Positions 1-12,638 of a DNA stretch of 64,000 nucleotides are shown here, in pieces (the stretch's first letter is position 1; every line of letters starts with the position of its first letter). This stretch comes from Acanthacorydalis orientalis (taxonomy: Eukaryota > Arthropoda > Insecta > Megaloptera > Corydalidae). The position numbers and the translations under genes were made by a program. The stretch is taken from NCBI GenBank assembly GCA_034766995.1, contig CM068314.1:18714201-18778200 (forward strand), given 5' to 3'. A model generated the notes under the pieces. It ran no database searches and was not told where the DNA came from. It worked only from the letters and a program-made list of their open reading frames with translations.

Positions 1-99
1 AGTTGACTTTCACAAATGAATTTTTCACTTACTCCACAAAATTTTGATATAATAATACAAAAATATTCAAAAATTGATTTTCGACCATATTTGATTTTA

Positions 100-830
100 G
101 GTATGCGCATGTCGATTCAGATCTAAACGTGATATAAATAATATTCTTTCGACATTATCTTCAGAAAACTAAAATACAAAAAAAATCTGATTTGAAAGTT
201 TTTCTTATTTGTGACTTCAGTAAAAGAGTCATTTATGAAAAGAGATAAGAAGGGTTTTAAGGAAAAAAAAATTAATGGTAAAGTCAAACAAAGGTAACCT
301 TTTATCAATTTAAAAACAAACATTTTCTTATGAATTTCGTTTATGAATAACAAAATAAAGACAGATTTCTAGGAAAGAATTTTATTCGCCGATGAAAGTA
401 AATTTAATATGTTCAGTTCGGGTAGTAATTCCAATATCATCCGAAAAAAAATAATACAAAAAAATTACAACTCACGATCAAACACAAAAGATGTAATGTA
501 ATGATTCTGAGCTAAATGTCTTACAACAATATGGTGAATTTATCATCTGAATATCGAACTATGAACAAAAATGTATTTCAACATTCTAAGGAAAATTTTG
601 AAGACTAGCATTGGAATATTGTGGATTAAAATATTTCATTTTTATGAAGAAAATAGGCCGAAACAATATTCATATACTATAAAAAAATGGCTACTCTATA
701 AATGTCTACATGTTATAAGAAATGCATTCTAGTTGTCGAACCTCGATCATATAAATTCGAACACTAATGACCTTAGTTCTCGAAGCGCCTTAAAACCCCA
801 AATATCTAACTCGATGATATAAAAAATTCA
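100..830 (+). pseudogene. Decayed Tc1-family transposase (DD34E type)
   Basis: Seen: read in shifting frames, the plus strand gives a clear Tc1 catalytic-core signature. At 340-450 it reads approximately FMNNKIKTDF-stop-ERILFADESKFNMFSS, matching the Tc1 block around the first catalytic Asp (codon 391-393), with a TAG where the family has Trp. At 637-690 it reads like the second-Asp block, but the catalytic position (codon 649-651) is GAA, Glu instead of Asp. At 735-815 there is a PRS...FEH block matching the family's PQSPDLNPIEHLW, with the Glu codon (759-761) kept and the following Leu-Trp replaced by two stops. Known: Tc1 transposases use a DDE triad. Inferred: an old, inactive copy with several frameshifts and stops. 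The left terminal repeat may lie at or before base 1, and no right repeat was found. Family assignment is firm, the boundaries are not. Confidence 0.8.
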
Positions 831-1852
831 TTATTAAAAAATTACAAAGCACCGAATATTAAATAAAAATCATCTTTCAAGTACTACAAACACAATATAA
901 CAATACAAAATTTTCGAATTTGCATCCAAATTAGTATATCTATGTCAAATACATTAACAAAGTAATACATCTACCAAAAAGAAGCTATCATAAAGTATTA
1001 GAAGTACGGAAAGAAGGAAAACATGATTAAATTTTAATTTTTTTACGTTATATCAAACAAGTTACGAATTGATATTAAGATGAATGAGATTTTATGTTAA
1101 CACAAAAAATATAACAAATTTTTGTTAGAATACATTAGACATAAATAATATTTTTGAACAAAATTCTGAATTATACTATTTATAATCTTATCAATTACTC
1201 TTATACGTCATCAAAATAATAATAATACGCAAATACATAATTGAAGCTGTAAGTTACTGTAAATGTTCTCTCATTTTCCTGTTTATTGGATATGAATATA
1301 TAATAGTCAATTCTGAAATATTTTAGACTACACTGAACCAAACAAATAAAATCAAAATAATAAACGCATTAACACAACGAAAATCAAAGAGAAATGGCAT
1401 CAATGTTATAAAAATATTGCTTAATTAATCATGAAAATCTCAACAGTAACCGCCTATAAAGTTATTAGTACCACATTTAACTATATACGTCAACAAATAC
1501 TGATGAAAAAATAGTTTTACTCAAAAACATCAAAGAAATAGTTATGAATATCTTCGTCCATAATTCACTATTTGGCAAAGATGCGTAAAACATGTTGCAT
1601 TATTCTAAATTACGTTATGTAATTTAGAAAAGGAAAATAATTATATATATGAATACAATATTTATATACATTTTCATCGGTTATTAATATTTTTATAAAT
1701 AAAACTTATTAAAAAAAATATATAGTACTTCTCGATTCTGATTTTTTATTACAAAATTATTCAATAAACAAAATTTATAGCCATATAAAACATAAATAAT
1801 ATCAAAAATTATGAAAAATATTCTCTGTAGGATACACACACATATGTACAAA
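831..1852. other. AT-rich stretch, no gene seen
   Basis: Unstructured A/T-rich DNA following the Tc1 remnant. No open frame of note, no terminal repeat and no RNA gene were recognised. Confidence 0.6.
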
Positions 1853-1935
1853 TCTGTGTGTATGTGCATATAAATATATGTGCGTGGTTGTGTATGTATG
1901 TGTGTGTGTGTATGTATGAAAGTGTTTGTGTGTAA
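1853..1935. repeat. TG/TGTA-rich simple repeat
   Basis: Mixed TG, TGTA and TATG dinucleotide/tetranucleotide DNA, with a pure (TG)n core around 1899-1911. An open frame running through it on the minus strand (HTHTHIHTQ...) is only the translation of the repeat. Confidence 0.75.
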
Positions 1936-1959
1936 CGAAAGTAATTTCAATAAATATAT

Positions 1960-2345
1960 TTTTTTTCAGGAATACTGACTTAATGGACGTTCCAATACGA
2001 TGTCTTACTTTTTCTCAACTCATTTTAGTTTTCGATTATCCCAACCAATTCGCATACGTCTCCATACTTCCTTCACGTGTCTTTTACCGACTATACGGCC
2101 TTTGGTTGATCATTTCCTTCCATCCTCCGCCTGACTAACCACCACTTGGCATTGTATTCAGCAGTCGTTTCAGCCGTAATGTTCTCTCCTTTTCTATTTT
2201 TTATGTCAGCAATGATCACTCACATGTCTAAAAGTTGTCTTCAGGCGTCAAACAGATATATAGTCTGTGATTCTGTTTTTACTTTGTCGTCGAAATGATT
2301 TGTCATTTGTCGTAGAAAATATATTTTTTGTTGTTGTTGTTTTGT
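1960..2345. other. Pyrimidine-rich GC island, possible exon or conserved non-coding element
   Basis: Composition changes sharply from the AT background. A polypyrimidine tract ending TTTTTTTTCAG precedes base 1970 and looks like a splice acceptor on the plus strand. The following 160 bases hold an open frame (MDVPIRCLTFSQ... to the stop near 2136) that I do not recognise. No matching donor was convincing, so an exon call is weak. An enhancer or other conserved non-coding element fits as well. Confidence 0.25.
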
Positions 2346-2411
2346 GATAGTTAAAATATTATTGAGATCTGACACATGAAACATTTATGTAAATGTATGT
2401 TTACGATTTAC

Positions 2412-2413
<2 letters not shown>

Positions 2414-2456
<43 letters not shown>
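2414..2456. repeat. (TA)n microsatellite
   Basis: Pure alternating TA, 43 bp. Confidence 0.95.
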
Positions 2457-2462
<6 letters not shown>

Positions 2463-2620
2463 TTTAATTCGAGTATAGATGGTAATTTAAAAAATCACAT
2501 GACAAGAATTCAAAAGAAAACTATAAATACAAATATAAAATGTGTTCACATAAATTTAAGTAAAAATATTGTATTTAAAGTGTTATTTAATGTAGTTATA
2601 CTGTATCACATGCCTTAATC

Positions 2621-2624
<4 letters not shown>

Positions 2625-2668
<44 letters not shown>
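2625..2668. repeat. (TA)n microsatellite
   Basis: Pure alternating TA, 44 bp, 170 bp after the previous array. Confidence 0.95.
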
Positions 2669-2673
<5 letters not shown>

Positions 2674-3476
2674 TAAATATATCGAACTTGTCACAAAATA
2701 ATAAGATAAATAATGTATTGAACAAAAAACCGTATAAAAAATTCTGGAAAACTATAGACATGTGCACTTGAATGAAAAAGATAAAATGTTAAAATTGCTT
2801 GCAATATCTTTCTTAGCGAACTCGAAGATTGAAAAATAAAAATAGAATGAAGTGTTCTACTACCAACTTGAAAAAAGCATGTTCAAGAAACCGGTCTGAA
2901 ATGCAAGATAGGTAATAAAAACAATAAACTTTAAAAGATGATAAACGTCTTTAAATGTTTCATTTAAATACACATTTAGTTATTAAAAGTAGTACATAAT
3001 GTAATACAGCCACCTCTTAAAGTAATAGTTAATAAAATTAACAATATTTTTTGCAAAATTTACTTCCTTTCTGTATAATTACCTGTCCGATTCATTGGGA
3101 ACAAAAAATTATGAAATTTATCAGTAAAAACAATTATTTTATTGTATTACTGTATAGAAAATATATGTCAAGAGCCTTAACCTTATTATATTTTATTGTC
3201 CTCATACCAGAATAGCAATATTCCGTTGAATTGTAAATTAATATAAAACAAATAAAATTTAACGACTAAACATTTTATATGTGTATATATATATATATAC
3301 ATCGTATGAAATTAAATCATTTTAGTATTATTTGTACATTTTGTGACATTAAATATTATTCAAATGTGAAAGCATAATTTTTCGTATTGTTTTTTAAAAA
3401 AAAATCATTCACAAAACAATGATGTAGTACAAAAGAAATATGTGCCAAATTTTTAATTCTACTTATATGTATATGT

Positions 3477-3480
<4 letters not shown>

Positions 3481-3545
<65 letters not shown>
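3481..3545. repeat. (TA)n microsatellite
   Basis: 65 bp of pure TA, led in by TATGTATATGTATAC and followed by ACATAA. Confidence 0.95.
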
Positions 3546-3549
<4 letters not shown>

Positions 3550-3673
3550 AAATGTTATTTTTAATAGTGTAATTTTTAAACAATATTTCTTTAAAATATA
3601 CGACGGTACAATGAAATTATACAAATATTTAATGTACTCCAGTTATGAAATTAGAAATATTAGAATAAAATTA

Positions 3674-3678
<5 letters not shown>

Positions 3679-3714
<36 letters not shown>
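3679..3714. repeat. (TA)n microsatellite
   Basis: 36 bp pure TA within a wider AT-only context. Confidence 0.95.
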
Positions 3715-3718
<4 letters not shown>

Positions 3719-4429
3719 TATTATTATATATACATATTCGTGTATGTAAAAAGAAATTTTTTTTTTAAAAAAAAACAAAATGCTTCACAATTTTAGAATT
3801 TTACTTAAATTATTTATTGAGCTTTAAAATTCAAGAAAAATTACAGTTTTCAACAATTACAGTTTATCACAATTTTCATCAAAAACAATATTTAATTTAC
3901 TTTAAATAAAAATGAACACATTTTTTGTATTATTAAATTATTGGATTTTATATCATTTGTTGACAATATACAGAGAAGATAAGATACTAAAATTATATAT
4001 ATATATATATATATATTAAATTTTGAACTGGTATTTATAATGAATGATTATTATTTTTATAAATTTCAAAGCCTTGTTACAAAAAATATTATTAATTAAA
4101 TAATTTTAATCAGTTCATTGATTTCGAAAGATGAAGTGATTAATAACCATTGATATCAATTTGGAGAATGTATTTGTAAAGACACAACATTTCCAATTAC
4201 GTTTTTAATAAAAATGTTATATTTTATTATGATATCAATAATCTTTTTCAAACCCATAATTTTACTAAAACAATGCAGTCTACTAATTAATTTATTTAAT
4301 TTTTTGTAAATGAATATCCACAATTTAATAATCATGTATTTGAATAACATTTTGATAGAATGTATAGCAAATCTGGAATCAATAATAAACAATTCATTAA
4401 AGTATGATGAATGGAATTCTTTAAAATAA

Positions 4430-4970
4430 AATCGAAAGGCAGCGAAACAAAACGGTCAGATCAAGAGTTGAATATAAGTACACCGACTAAAAGACCAGTG
4501 CTCCAACCGATATGTTATGTATCCAGTTGCGGTAAGTACACAAACGGCAACATATAACGAGAAAAAGATAAACGAGGCAAATTGAAAGCAATGGCCGTAG
4601 AAACTCGAACGTTATACATATATACATTTAGACGAAGACATCGAAAAAAGAACTTATGAGAAAGATAGATGTGGCAGTACAAGGAACGATCTGAACAACA
4701 GCAATGGACCAACGGGTTCGGGTACAAGAGAGATTATCCTATTCGGAGCGAGTCGTGCAGAGTAACGGAGTGACAAAGGGTGAGAAGAGTGAGAAGGACG
4801 AACCTGAGGCGACGTTTGACATATGAGGGGCAGTCGTACAACACAAATCAATGCAAAGCTTATTGAAAATCTGTGAGACGTGAACGTGTAGTATAGGCCG
4901 AGAGATCTTCCCGTCTACCTCTGTTACGTTACATGTCGAGAGACACGAAGATTTTTATTTATGTGCACGA
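4430..4970. other. GC island with a splice-donor-like site, possible first exon or regulatory element
   Basis: About 540 bp of mixed-composition, CpG-containing DNA in an AT-rich background. A near-perfect plus-strand donor, GTAAGTA, begins at 4532 after the sequence CAGTTGCG. The minus strand from 4850 to 4650 is rich in TCC/CTC and stays open (LPLICQTSPQVRPSH...), but no domain is recognisable. It could be a 5' untranslated exon with its promoter, or a conserved enhancer. Confidence 0.3.
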
Positions 4971-5719
4971 AAGATAATTTGTCACTGCCCTGTCACTGTT
5001 TTTGAAAACGAAATATTTTGAATATCAACTCGGTTCGAAATATACATTGTACGAAGTCGGTAATCATCGTGCATCGACAAAAACGTAAATTTGTGTTTAT
5101 ATAAGCTGACCTTTTAAAAGCACACATTTGTTATTTGACAGTAATTGGAATAAAAAATAAAATGTAGTCTTTATACAAGAGTATAAACTTTATATCAACT
5201 ACAATAATTTATTATAAGGTAAAAAACAAAGAGCATGAGATTAATCCAACGTTTTATATTTCTCATCTCGTCATTTTAAAACAGGTCAATATCATAACCA
5301 GTAATTCTCATTTGTGACAAAATAAACAAGTAGTAACAAAATACTATGAAAATTAAATTAAATAAAAAAAACTCCGTGGCCAGAATTTCATATGTAAACA
5401 ATACTAACTTCAAACATAATATGAACATAAATAATAAAAGTACTTCGTCGAAACAATATATAAAATTATATAACCATAATTTTAATAACAAACATTAAAA
5501 GTTATGAAAAACACCATAACACAATAATTATATAATGAAGAAAGAGTACGGATGATATTGATACAAAAAATAAGAACTGAAATTAAAAAAAATTAATTAG
5601 AATATACGATTGTGTACATTTGTTATTTTGATTATCTTATTACTCAGTTATATTCCTTTTTACTTTTTTTAATATAATAAAATTGAAAAGATATTACAAT
5701 CCCAGTCTTTCTATTTTCT

Positions 5720-5786
<67 letters not shown>

Positions 5787-6539
5787 TTTATAGTTAGAGA
5801 TTTCTGGTAAATTCAAAATGAAATTAAGATGTGGAAAATAATTCGGTGTTATCTTAAAAATTATAAGTTAGAAATCTGAATAATCATAATTTTACAAACG
5901 GATTTAATTGAATATATATTCTTCAAATAAAAATGAAATTATTTTACCTAGATTCAAACAGGTATAATAATTATAAAAGAAATATAACATTCATAATTAA
6001 AATCTCAATACAGTAAAAGTAAAGATATCCAGTATTATTTTAAAACAGTATTTAAAAAATGTATTTTAATTTATAGATAAATCCATAATATAATAATAAT
6101 ATAACTTACGTTTACGAATGTTTAAAATCATACTATGACTAAATAATTTGTAATGAAGGCAGACTTTAAGAAGAAATGACACGTTTAATGTTCAGTTTTA
6201 AATTATGATCAAGCTTATCACTTGTTTCGTATTAATTAAATTATATTTACATATGTTAGTTATAAATGTTACTATAACGAAGATTTAGTGGAATTTAATT
6301 TCAAAACAAATAGTAACAATCACGGAAACAATACATCGTGCAAACACAATAATATTAGTAGTCTAACCTGATTTAAAAGACAGCTTACAAGTCAAACAAT
6401 ATGAAGTTTTTAAAAGCGCCAATGATCACCGACAAATTACATCTGGCCTTTTTCCAACACATTGTCGTCCATTATAATGATAAACAGAGAGTAAAAAATA
6501 CGACACACTTCTCTAAAAACAATAGATGAGATTTAAATA
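4971..6539. other. AT-rich stretch, no gene seen
   Basis: Only simple sequence apart from the 5.7 kb TA array. Open frames here are low-complexity and hydrophobic by composition. Confidence 0.6.
5727..5783. repeat. (TA)n microsatellite
   Basis: 57 bp of pure TA. Confidence 0.95.
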
Positions 6540-6840
6540 ATGTATGGCAGGCCAACACATATGATGATGGCAAGGCAGTTACTCAAATTGCTTCACGAAA
6601 AAAAGCAATGGGCAATAAAAATTCTAGTGGCGGTTTGTCATTACAGCACATGATGCGCGTGCTACCGCGTTTGCTGGCCATCTCTTCCTATTACTACTCT
6701 CTTCATCCTCTCTCGCTCTCCCCCTCCCACACTACAGACTACAAATGTCAACTCAAACATCCTTCAAGCGGAACATTTCATGAAATGACAGAGAACGAAC
6801 GAAGTTTGTGGAATTGCGGTTTACGTTATTTTTAATTCAT
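6540..6840 (+). other. GC island, copy A of a duplicated island
   Basis: Mixed-composition DNA with CpGs and a CT-rich stretch at 6690-6730. The segment 6733-6825 is clearly related to 8690-8775, in the same orientation and without gaps over the first 60 bases. Both copies stay open in the same frame there: copy A gives YKCQLKHPSSGTFHEM and copy B gives YKYQLNHPSSRKFNEM. Codon differences are mostly amino-acid changing, so conserved protein coding is not supported. An old duplicated repeat or a pair of related regulatory elements is more likely. Confidence 0.4.
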
Positions 6841-7619
6841 TTGCAATTTAAAATAAAGATGTTGAGAAATACAGAATGGTAGTCGTATCATTCTTAAATA
6901 ATTTAAAAAGAAAATTATTGTATTCAAATAATCAATAACGTGTTATTCAAGGAAAATCTAACTAGAAGTAATTTTTAAATGTATTAAACGAATGTATGTT
7001 ATAAATTAACTTTTATTTTACTACTAATTACTTTACGACAGATTATATTCGTTAATATATATCTTTTTTTAAAATATATATATATTGATCAAAAAAATGT
7101 AACTAAAAATATGTTCAAAAAAGATTTCTTTATCAATTTATATACAAAATTTATGTTCTGCTTACATCGTTTATATTCTATACATAGTATAGTTCATATC
7201 CCAAATACCCACAAGTACTATTTACAGTACTATCAACCCTCACTATTTAAATATTTATACATGAACTATGGCAAATGTAGATTTTAATCTACTCTGCGTT
7301 AATTCAAGTCTCTTTTTACCAATTTTCATCAAGTATCTTTCTATAATTTAGATAACAATCGACACTAATTCGGTATAATTCAATGAATAAATAAATAATT
7401 ATTTACTTGTATTAATTAGACCCGCACTCTTTTCTAACAATACATAAAAATCATATCAAAATGTAAAAGTATGAAATTTATTCATAAATAAAAAACTAAT
7501 AAAAGAAACTAATAATAAGAACTACCAAAACTAATAATAAGAACTACCAAAACTATTTTTTCAACAACGATATCTTTCTATATAAAAAAAATTATTCCGT
7601 TGCAATTTTCTATAAAACA
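6841..7619. other. AT-rich stretch, no gene seen
   Basis: Nothing recognised. A short direct duplication, ACTAATAATAAGAACTACCAA, occurs twice in tandem around 7508-7550. Confidence 0.6.
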
Positions 7620-7830
7620 TTTTTTTCGTATAGACCACCTCCTTGCAGCGCCTTTCCCCCCGTTACACTCAACCCCTCGTTAACGTGCTTACAAGTAGCA
7701 CGTTAACCATTTCCATTTACAATCATCAATGATTAGTTGATGGATATCACGTGGTCTCTTTTATGGTTAGTTGACATCAGTCACATGTACGTAAGCTCTC
7801 TGACGATGTACAATGAAAGATTAAAGGTAT
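7620..7830. other. GC island with a perfect 11-bp hairpin
   Basis: Cytosine-rich at 7635-7680, then the inverted repeat GTTAACGTGCT (7679-7689) / AGCACGTTAAC (7697-7707) with a 7-base loop. It is followed by ATCAATGATTAGTTGAT, a smaller palindromic homeodomain-like site. There is no open frame of interest. It reads as a compact regulatory element or a fossil repeat end. Confidence 0.35.
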
Positions 7831-8094
7831 ATGATTTCAATGTCAGAAATTTATTCAAAATATTTTTTTCACTGTAGCTTTAGAGTAAAAAATTGGTACA
7901 TATTTTAACATTGTATTTTTTTGATAATTTTTGTAAATTTTACTGGCTTCGTTTCTACCAAAAATATAATGCAATAATATTTTTAATTAAAATATTTTTT
8001 TCCTAATTCGCATACTAGTTACTTTATTTCATTTTAAATTAATGTAAATTCAACACAAGTGATAATGTTACTCAAAATTATTTATACATAAACT

Positions 8095-8096
<2 letters not shown>

Positions 8097-8154
<58 letters not shown>
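8097..8154. repeat. (TA)n microsatellite
   Basis: 58 bp of pure TA. Confidence 0.95.
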
Positions 8155-8157
<3 letters not shown>

Positions 8158-8360
8158 ACAAAAACCAATATGAATATTAACAATAAACCTAAATTCTAAA
8201 AAATAACTTTTCAATTTACAGACATATATCATGAGATGAAAAAAATTATTAACAATAAATATATATTTATTTATAAAGAGAAATTGAAAGTACTAAATTA
8301 AATAAGTTAATCTTCTACTTGAAGATAAAAATAATAAAGATTTAAACTAACGTATTTCTT

Positions 8361-8364
<4 letters not shown>

Positions 8365-8444
<80 letters not shown>
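8365..8444. repeat. (TA)n microsatellite
   Basis: 80 bp of pure TA, one of the longest uninterrupted arrays in the window. A 27-bp TA run at 8562-8588 lies just downstream. Confidence 0.95.
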
Positions 8445-8447
<3 letters not shown>

Positions 8448-8560
8448 CTTAATGGGTGGACAAAGTAATGAAATTGGCAATCGAATTGTTAAATGACAAG
8501 ATCCGTTTTAAATGAATTAAAATAGAACTGTATAATTACATAAACACACACATACATATG

Positions 8561-8591
<31 letters not shown>

Positions 8592-8639
8592 GTGTATATC
8601 TTCTTTTATATATGTACATACACAAATGTGTATGTAAAA

Positions 8640-8775
8640 TACAACCTTATTTTCACATTATATTTTCTTTGTTCACCCCGTACTCTAAAGGCTACAAATA
8701 TCAACTAAATCATCCCTCAAGCAGAAAATTTAACGAAATGAGAGATAACGTTTAGACTTGGTAGAATTATTTTGT
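8640..8775 (+). other. Copy B of the duplicated island
   Basis: The stretch beginning at 8690 aligns with 6733 onward (shared blocks CTACAAAT, TCAACT, CATCC, TCAAGC, GAAATGA). The open frame ends at a TAG near 8753. The copies have diverged by roughly 30 percent by eye, so the duplication is old or the two share an ancestor elsewhere. Confidence 0.4.
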
Positions 8776-9209
8776 TTTGTAAATAAATACAGTAAACGCT
8801 TCCTTGATCAAAAGCTGTTTACACTAATTTATGAGTTCTATATATGGCTCGAATCGTGTGATAAGAAAATCGTGTTTACCGTTTCATTTGTTTAATGCAC
8901 ATAAAAAAATATTAATTGTCGTTCTTATATTTTATTTTCATTCTTTGTATTTATTTTTTATTTTCGCGATAATAATTCCTCGTTAAATAATAAAAGCGAT
9001 GATACCAAAAATAATTGTTTCAATCTACACGATAAAAATTTTCTTCAAGTATAATACTGTAAATAATTATTTAAAATTATTTTTTAGTTACTTTTAAATA
9101 TTTTTTTATTGAAAACGAAAAATTTTATTTATAGATATTTAATCCAATGTGTATGATTTTTGTAAAATACAAGAATACACTTAAGTACGTACATGTACAC
9201 ACATATTGT

Positions 9210-9269
<60 letters not shown>

Positions 9270-9480
9270 CAGTATGATTATTTGCTCAAATTACACCATC
9301 TTTAAATAAATATGTAGTGCTATAATAAAATATATAATCTGAAAAACAAGTAGAACTCCATTACGTCTCACTTCGTCAACAATAAATTTTCAAGAATTTC
9401 TCACAGTTAAGTCAACGACATATTTTACGTTTTGTAACGTAATAATCTCTTATGAAACGGCTGTAAAACACACATATATG
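8776..9480. other. AT-rich stretch, no gene seen
   Basis: Holds one TA array (listed) and a trivial 7-bp inverted repeat TTACGTT/AACGTAA at 9425-9442. Nothing else seen. Confidence 0.55.
9218..9268. repeat. (TA)n microsatellite
   Basis: 51 bp of TA, preceded by (TACA)n-like sequence. Confidence 0.95.
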
Positions 9481-9740
9481 CACACACTCATACATATCCA
9501 CACACACTAATACATACGCACACACATGACCACAATTTCAAGTTTTTCTAGGAACGAGCAGCCCAATAGCAAACGACTTAGTACGTACTTGTATGTATGC
9601 AATGACAATACAAACGTGGGTGCCCTCATTCGTACGTGAGCAGAATAATCATATAAGTGAACATGCACGACTGCAAACAAACATATATTTACAGATGAGT
9701 ACAGAAATCTTTTCACACAGTGTGCAAAACGTATATGTAT
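9465..9740. other. CA-rich then mixed-composition island
   Basis: Imperfect (CACA/TACA) DNA at 9470-9530, then about 200 bp with normal composition and several CpGs. The minus-strand open frame (9755 to 9507) shows no domain. Possible regulatory island. Confidence 0.25.
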
Positions 9741-11227
9741 TATGATCAACCTCATTTTTTATAGACATTTCTATTTATTTTACTTATAAATCATTTATTT
9801 TCCAAATTACAACCATAAAATTGTACAAGTTTCAAGTAAGTACATACATACATACATGCATATATATATATATATGATTATTCAACGTACTGATCATATT
9901 TTTATTATTTGAAACTATCTTAGAGGAATACTCAGAAAAATTTCATTCATGTTTTAAAACACAAAATCTTAAATTATTATAATAATTATTTAATCCCAAT
10001 TTTCGGAATACCTCAAAAATAAAAATACAATAGAAACAATTTAAAACAAAAAGATGATATATCATACTAACGGTACACAAATTTGTGAGAAAGATATATT
10101 TGAAAATAATAAATTAATATATTGCATGAGTTAAGCTGTAATTTAATTGATGTTTTTTTTCAAACACTTCTCAAGAATGAGTTAAGAATTAATACATCGT
10201 CTTTATAAGTATAATAATAAACTTATATTTAATTAATTTAATTTCAGTACACACAATTTTTATATTAATATTAACCCGTCTTGTACTAACTTCAATAAAA
10301 TTATGAAAATGAAGAGATAGTATACTCATTATTCTATATTATTTTTTACTCGGACACCAATAAATGTAACCCCTGTTAAAACACCTATTTTACATCAGTA
10401 ATAAAGAAAAATTTTCTAGAAATTAATAAGTTTAAAAGAAAAATATACATCATTTAAAGCAATTGAGCTAATATTATGTAATAATATTAATTTCTGAAAA
10501 CTGTGTTCTTATAATATAATTTAAAAAATATAATCAATTAAAACTATTTTACCTAAAGTTCATTAATATAAAATAATTTTTAGCATTATTAAAATTTCAC
10601 ATTATTAACGAAAGAGCTTCAAACAAATAATCGTTTCAATTTATTTTAATAATATTAGTACAATACAGAAAAAGACACAATGTAGAGAAATACGAGGAAG
10701 AGTTGTTCAATACAATGAACTAATTAACAATTTCTTTGTGATCTCAGTAATAAATGCTGCAAAATTGACAAGAGAACAATATATACATAACAAGTACATA
10801 AAGATGAAACTCAAGCCTGTATGAATTATCTCTTATGTATGCTATACTATTTTTTATGCTTATATACAGAAACAGTCATGCATTTGAAAAGTGGACGATT
10901 AGAGACATACGAGAAGACCTCTATAGTTAATTTATATGCAGCACATGTATACATCGTTAAAAACAAAATGGGATACTAAGTACAAATTGCTGCTTCCTTC
11001 CTATCTTTTAACGAAGACCACAACACAACCGAAGTATTTTATAAATAATTTCAGTCGGTATTGTACTTAAAATTAAATTTATTACTTTTACTTTATTTTC
11101 AACATTTTTAGAAGAGAATTTGATAACTCGTGCTAATTAATTATAATTTGTTACAAAAAAAATCGATACGATATTCCTTTTTCATCATAATTAAATTACA
11201 TCTCATTCCTAAACATACCACTTTCTC

Positions 11228-11231
<4 letters not shown>

Positions 11232-11316
<85 letters not shown>

Positions 11317-11353
11317 TATACATACATATATATATATATATATACATATATAG
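11232..11353. repeat. Compound (TA)n microsatellite
   Basis: 81 bp of pure TA (11232-11312), then interrupted TA with ATACATACATA. Confidence 0.95.
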
Positions 11354-12586
11354 TACTTTTTTATTGATTTAAATAAATGCTTATAAAAATAAGATTATCA
11401 TATACGAAAATGAGTTTTGTCAATTTTTTCAACATATAAAAACATAATATTAAAAGAATATCATTAAAACATTTTTATACATTAATTACTTAAAATATAA
11501 TATTTCAATTCGTTTAATAATAAAATAATAAAATTATTAGAGGATAGATTTTTTCAATATAACTTAGAACCGTAATTAAAAATTATTGATCTGAGGACAA
11601 GAAAACTAAACTTTATTAAATTTAAATTATCTGACGAATTGAATCGATACAAATCGAAATACAATAGTACATTCATTTCAAATTTTTAAAATGTGACTGG
11701 TGACAAATTTATAGACTTTAAAAGAATAGAAAACTTACATATCTCCTACTCTATCCATATTTACTTCAAACTGGGAATAGACTAATAAGGCATTAAAATT
11801 ATTAGAAAACAATAAAGCAACATTGCAGTTAAAAATGATTGATTTTCAGAATCATTTCAAATTGAAATAAACTAGGATGAATTGAATTAAAACATTTGCT
11901 CCGATTTGTAAGAAAATGTTTGTAGTGTTTTATTACACAGTTCCTATAGTTTATTGTAATTTCAAGTATTCAGATCTCGGTGAGTTTGTTTTGGTAATAA
12001 AAACTAATTGCAGATCTCTCATTTTGAAAATAATGAGAATTTGACATTTTTTTAATAAATTTACAAACACCAATATATATACATATACATAAATATATAT
12101 TCCATCTGCATTTGTCTAATATTGTTCATAAAAATAAATTTATTCTAGTATTTAAAATTTTCAAATTTTTTTTACTGAATTATACCACTTAAACACCTTT
12201 ATTTTTCATTTCTCTAAATATTTCAGTTATAAAAAAATCCAAAAACACGACAATGTTACAAGTTCTATTAATTTTAATTAATGAACTGTTAATCATAATA
12301 AATACAAATTTATTCCATAAATGTAAAGATACAAATAATATATGATACATTTTAAGAACAAACCATTCCATAAATTATTCGACCACATTGCAAATTTAAG
12401 TCCGCATTTTACAAAATAAACTAGATTAATCTCCACACCTTTGGTTACCAATCTGATATCCTAACGCTGCACAATATAACAACCATAATTTATTTATTCC
12501 CTAAATTGAATAATTTACGTACGAGTGTATGCAATGCAAATAACCCCATATACATTCAGAATAACATATATGTAAATGTGTATGTA

Positions 12587-12588
<2 letters not shown>

Positions 12589-12636
<48 letters not shown>
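12589..12636. repeat. (TA)n microsatellite
   Basis: 48 bp of pure TA after TGTATGTACT. Confidence 0.95.

Positions 12637-12638
<2 letters not shown>

Larger units (their letters stand above)
2346..4429. other. AT-rich stretch with several TA arrays, no gene seen
   Basis: Background DNA carrying the separately listed arrays plus short TA runs at about 3283-3299 and 3994-4016. No transposon ends or coding signature were recognised. Confidence 0.6.

Noticed and set aside
3356..3583. Open frames of alternating Tyr-Ile, here and at many other places
   Set aside because: They are translations of (TA)n microsatellites, which contain no stop in two frames. They are not genes.
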